Assembly (NCBI GenBank): GCA_036924285.1
Contig: JAYKYS010000008.1
Span: 23,545,001 to 23,609,000 of the forward strand
DNA length: 64,000 nucleotides
Source: Asterella californica
Taxonomy: Eukaryota > Streptophyta > Marchantiopsida > Marchantiales > Aytoniaceae
Reading direction: 5' to 3'
In this document: one piece after another, positions 61,306 through 64,000 of the stretch
Numbering within the stretch: position 1 is the first letter of the stretch
How the letters are laid out: the number at the start of each line of letters is the position of its first letter
Notes under the pieces: generated by a model
Told to the model about the DNA's origin: nothing
Seen by the model: only the letters and a program-made list of their open reading frames with translations
The model's database searches: none
Program-made: the position numbers and the translations under genes

Positions 61306-63430
61306 CGTCACTTAGGGTTGGCCGGCTTGTCAAGCTCTCCCAACGGTGCAGATCTTCCGATCTGGATCATTCGCTAACAGTGCTTTAGCTGTCGGTGGAA
61401 CCATCGGTGAAGGCTCTGTCCGATCGACGGACTACACCGAGTAAGTGAACGGCACCGCTGATGAAAGTGCCATCAGTCGATGAACCGCACCTATGGCAAA
61501 GACTCCGTCTATCCGAAGAAGTCAAATGGTACGTCGGCGGATGATGATTTTGTCAAGAAAAAGCATTCACTGGTGAAACCAAATCGCTCGTCATTCAAAA
61601 CTTGTGACATTCTCTGACAAACGACATTCGTCCATGAATGCATTGTCAGTGGACAGACCGCATGCTAATTTTATGAAAATAAATTTTATAGTGTTTACAT
61701 TTATAACGAGACCAGTTCAGTGGTTACTAGTTACTGTAGAAACTTTCAAGCCAAAGTGTGCGGTTCAATCCTCGGCGAATGTGAAATTGTAGATCTCTAT
61801 AATAACCAATGACCACTGGAGGGTTCTCAAGCATCAAATCTACAGCAGAAATGTACAAACTAAGAAAAAACAATATGGACGTGAACCCTCCAATGATTAG
61901 TGCCATATTGGAGTGTCTATAAGATATGACCATGAGGTCATATGTTCTATTGTGTCATCTTTTTTTACCTTTGGTGACCAAGATACTACACTTACTTGTC
62001 TTGTATTATGTTACTGTCTTTTTCAATTTTCAACAAGTAGCATGGTAGTTATGAAGACACGACTATAGTATTTGACATATTTTAGCATATATTCACATCA
62101 TTCTCATCATTCTAATTAATATTTTATTTGTTTTCTGGTGCATCCCTGATTTTGATTGACACTATGTTCTGCTACAAGTAAATCAGTAATCATATCATAT
62201 ATTTAGTAATATATATCAGCACTAGTAAATACATGCTTTTATCCAAACGTGATAACGTGCTATGTAATATATTTTTATGGTATAAAAATATGTTACATAA
62301 TGCATTCCTCTCTGTTCAGTGGATGTGTCTTTAGATGAACGCTGCTCTCTATTATTCTGCTACAAACAAGTGGATCAACTTTGAATATTACGACAAAATG
62401 ATGCATCATCTTACGCCTAGTACCAATAGGTGATATGATCATGATGTCAATTGCTTCATGCAACATCTGAGCATGTAACATGTGAGGTACTTGCTATTCC
62501 ATAAGATATCCTTTACTGCAATGTGTTTGCATATTCCCACTCCTCCATTAGAGTCATATTAGTGAAAAAGCACCACATAACTCACGTGTGATCCAACCAA
62601 GAGCACAAATGTCTATCGATTCTGTGTAAAGTGTAATGAGCAGCTCATTATTCGGATCCCTCGGTTCATGTCTAGCTTCCACATTAACAAGCTCGAGTGT
62701 TATTCATGCACGTGGATTCTTCTCCTTTACCACATATAGAAAGCCTTCAGATCCTCTAGCTCTATCGATTTGTTGAGAAAGACCAAGGTCTCATAGATCA
62801 ACAAATATCAACTAATGTTTGAAAGAGTGTCTTTGTTGTTCGAAAGTTTCACTCTCGAAATCATACCAAGAAAAATGAACAAAATATATTCTTTAGATGG
62901 ATCTCACAATCTTCGAGTGCATGAATGCTAAAGTGTTCCACGATGTAGAGGTCATATCCAAATGTGATTTTCAGAAAACATTAAGTATATCTTTTGTCAT
63001 CTTTTGTCTAAACACCACTTGTGACTTTCTCTGGCAGAAATCTATCTATCACATCATCCGAGACTTTGATTCGAACTTTTTGGTCGTGTGACAATTTTCC
63101 ACACGTGGATCTTTCATCGCTCATCCACTTCTTAATATCTCTGTCATTCTAAGATAGAAAGATGAGGATAAGGTTATCTTTGTTGTACAACGCAACGACT
63201 GTTGAACAATATCATGGTGAAATATTCTATTTCTCTCATACGAGAAAAGGACTCTGTCTATGAAACTCGATATGCTTGCTTACTGGTCCCCACCCCTTGA
63301 GACTCTTCTTCGACCCTTGGCTTGATGACTTTTCTGCTGGGCGTTTATACTGTACCTTGGGTAATTCTCTTTCTTCCATCAACGATGATGATGTCTCTGG
63401 AACTGTAAGTTCTTGTCTTCTTTCACGAGG
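61306..63430. other. Intergenic or transposon-derived DNA, nothing firm
   Basis: 61.3-61.6 kb is GC-richer, with loosely repeated phrases such as 'gtcggtggaaccatcgg' and 'ccgatcgacgga'. The rest is AT-rich. A hairpin with 18-bp arms (one mismatch, 3-nt loop) lies at 62,261-62,299. No gene was recognised. Confidence 0.35.
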
Positions 63431-63439
63431 AGATGTCAT

Positions 63440-63740
63440 TGTCACCGCAACATCTTATCACAGTAATTGTACCTCTTACACCACCTCCAAGAGTCCGACC
63501 AACCGCAAGCACAACCGTGCAATCACCACTAATCGCAACTCAATATACCACTTGCCAAATTTTCAAATCACTCTAACCCAAATGAGGGTTGTGTTCTTTA
63601 TATTGCTAGCTACGTGCGGTCCACGTAACTAGCAATATAAAGAACGTAATTCTTCGTATGCTTGCACACCCGTCACTACTTCTCAATATACCATTAGCCC
63701 AATGGGGATTGTGAGTGCAGCCCATGTAGCTAACAATAAT
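63440..63740 (+). repeat. Diverged relative of the 24.5-kb tandem repeat
   Basis: 'aacccaaatgagggttgtg' and 'cattagcccaatgggga' with 'gtgagtgcagcccatgtagc' follow the same order as 24,480-24,720. Here one unit is folded into a long hairpin. Confidence 0.5.
63593..63645. repeat. 24-bp-arm hairpin
   Basis: Arms 63,593-63,616 and 63,622-63,645 are reverse complements with a single mismatch and a 5-nt loop (cggtc). Each arm contains 'tatattgctag'. Confidence 0.85.
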
Positions 63741-63759
63741 ATGAAAATTATCTACTAAA

Positions 63760-64000
63760 CAAAAGAAAAAGATTCAAAAAATAATAAATATTCTGATAAG
63801 TAGAGCAAGCCAGAAGAGAAAAAGAGAAAACTCAGAGAAAAAAAGATAGAAGAATGAGAGACGAGAAGGGAGCAAGGGAGCAAGGGAGATAAAAGAGAGC
63901 GGGGAGGAGGAGAAACGTTTAGGGTTACTCCTCCTCTGTCAATGGATCACCAGTGGAGCTCTTGTCTTTCACCGGCATATCGTCGAAGGATCCTGCAGAC
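63760..64000 (+). repeat. Second purine-rich tract, running to the window end
   Basis: A/G-rich sequence with 'ggagcaagggagcaaggga' (a short tandem repeat), then 'gataaaagagagcgggg' and 'tttagggttactcctcc', then non-repetitive sequence cut off by the end of the window. The layout parallels 61,140-61,400. Confidence 0.4.

Noticed and set aside
61750..61790. 'gcggttcaatcctcggcg' as a possible tRNA 3' half
   Set aside because: The 60 bases upstream give no cloverleaf.

Overview
This window looks like nuclear DNA of a land plant. The signs are introns with GT..AG borders, long AT-rich gene-poor stretches, a plant-type secreted GH9 endoglucanase with five exons, degenerate repeats of the TTTAGGG plant telomere type, and inserts that look like plant mitochondrial DNA, one with a group II intron domain V. 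Decayed transposons of the 'VGHTHEDVD' (DUF7869-like) type and a decayed DNA-methyltransferase-like gene suggest, weakly, a non-seed plant (bryophyte, lycophyte or fern). I cannot name the species.

Layout. 1-5.9 kb: AT-rich intergenic DNA with diverged repeats, a perfect 17-bp hairpin and an 80-bp tandem pair. 6.3-7.6 kb: one intact two-exon gene (385 aa) of unknown function. 9.8-11.0 kb: a telomere-like minisatellite broken by a 384-bp organelle-like insert with 10-bp direct repeats at its edges. 11-19.8 kb: no intact gene; a three-copy rearranged repeat, a decayed ORF and a 509-bp tandem pair. 19,831-36,290 and 36,291-52,750: a perfect head-to-tail tandem duplication of 16,460 bp. Each unit carries a large repeat (R1) with 150-bp subrepeats, a mitochondrial-like segment with group II domain V, a CACTA-like repeat region, a GH9 endoglucanase gene, a small poly(A) retroposed insert, a decayed methyltransferase-like gene on the minus strand, and an array of 16-bp palindromes. 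52.75-55 kb: the rest of the palindrome array and an inverted, diverged R1. 55.3-57.9 kb: a decayed DUF7869-type transposon gene. 57.9-64 kb: repeats, purine-rich tracts and hairpins, no recognisable gene.

The two 16.46-kb units are almost identical. By eye I found six substitutions, all transitions, plus seven 1-2 nt indels confined to about 850 bp around exons 3-4 and intron 4 of the endoglucanase. The second gene copy (44,457-48,022) is intact and encodes 514 aa. The first (27,997-31,562) has lost a splice donor and has a stop after a frameshift. The tight cluster of mostly homopolymer indels makes consensus error a serious alternative to real decay. The duplication junction has only 4 bp of microhomology (CATG), and its right breakpoint lies inside the palindrome array.

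The genes do not form an operon or obvious pathway. The window is best read as two ordinary plant loci (the unknown gene and the endoglucanase) in a repeat-rich background shaped by a very recent segmental duplication.
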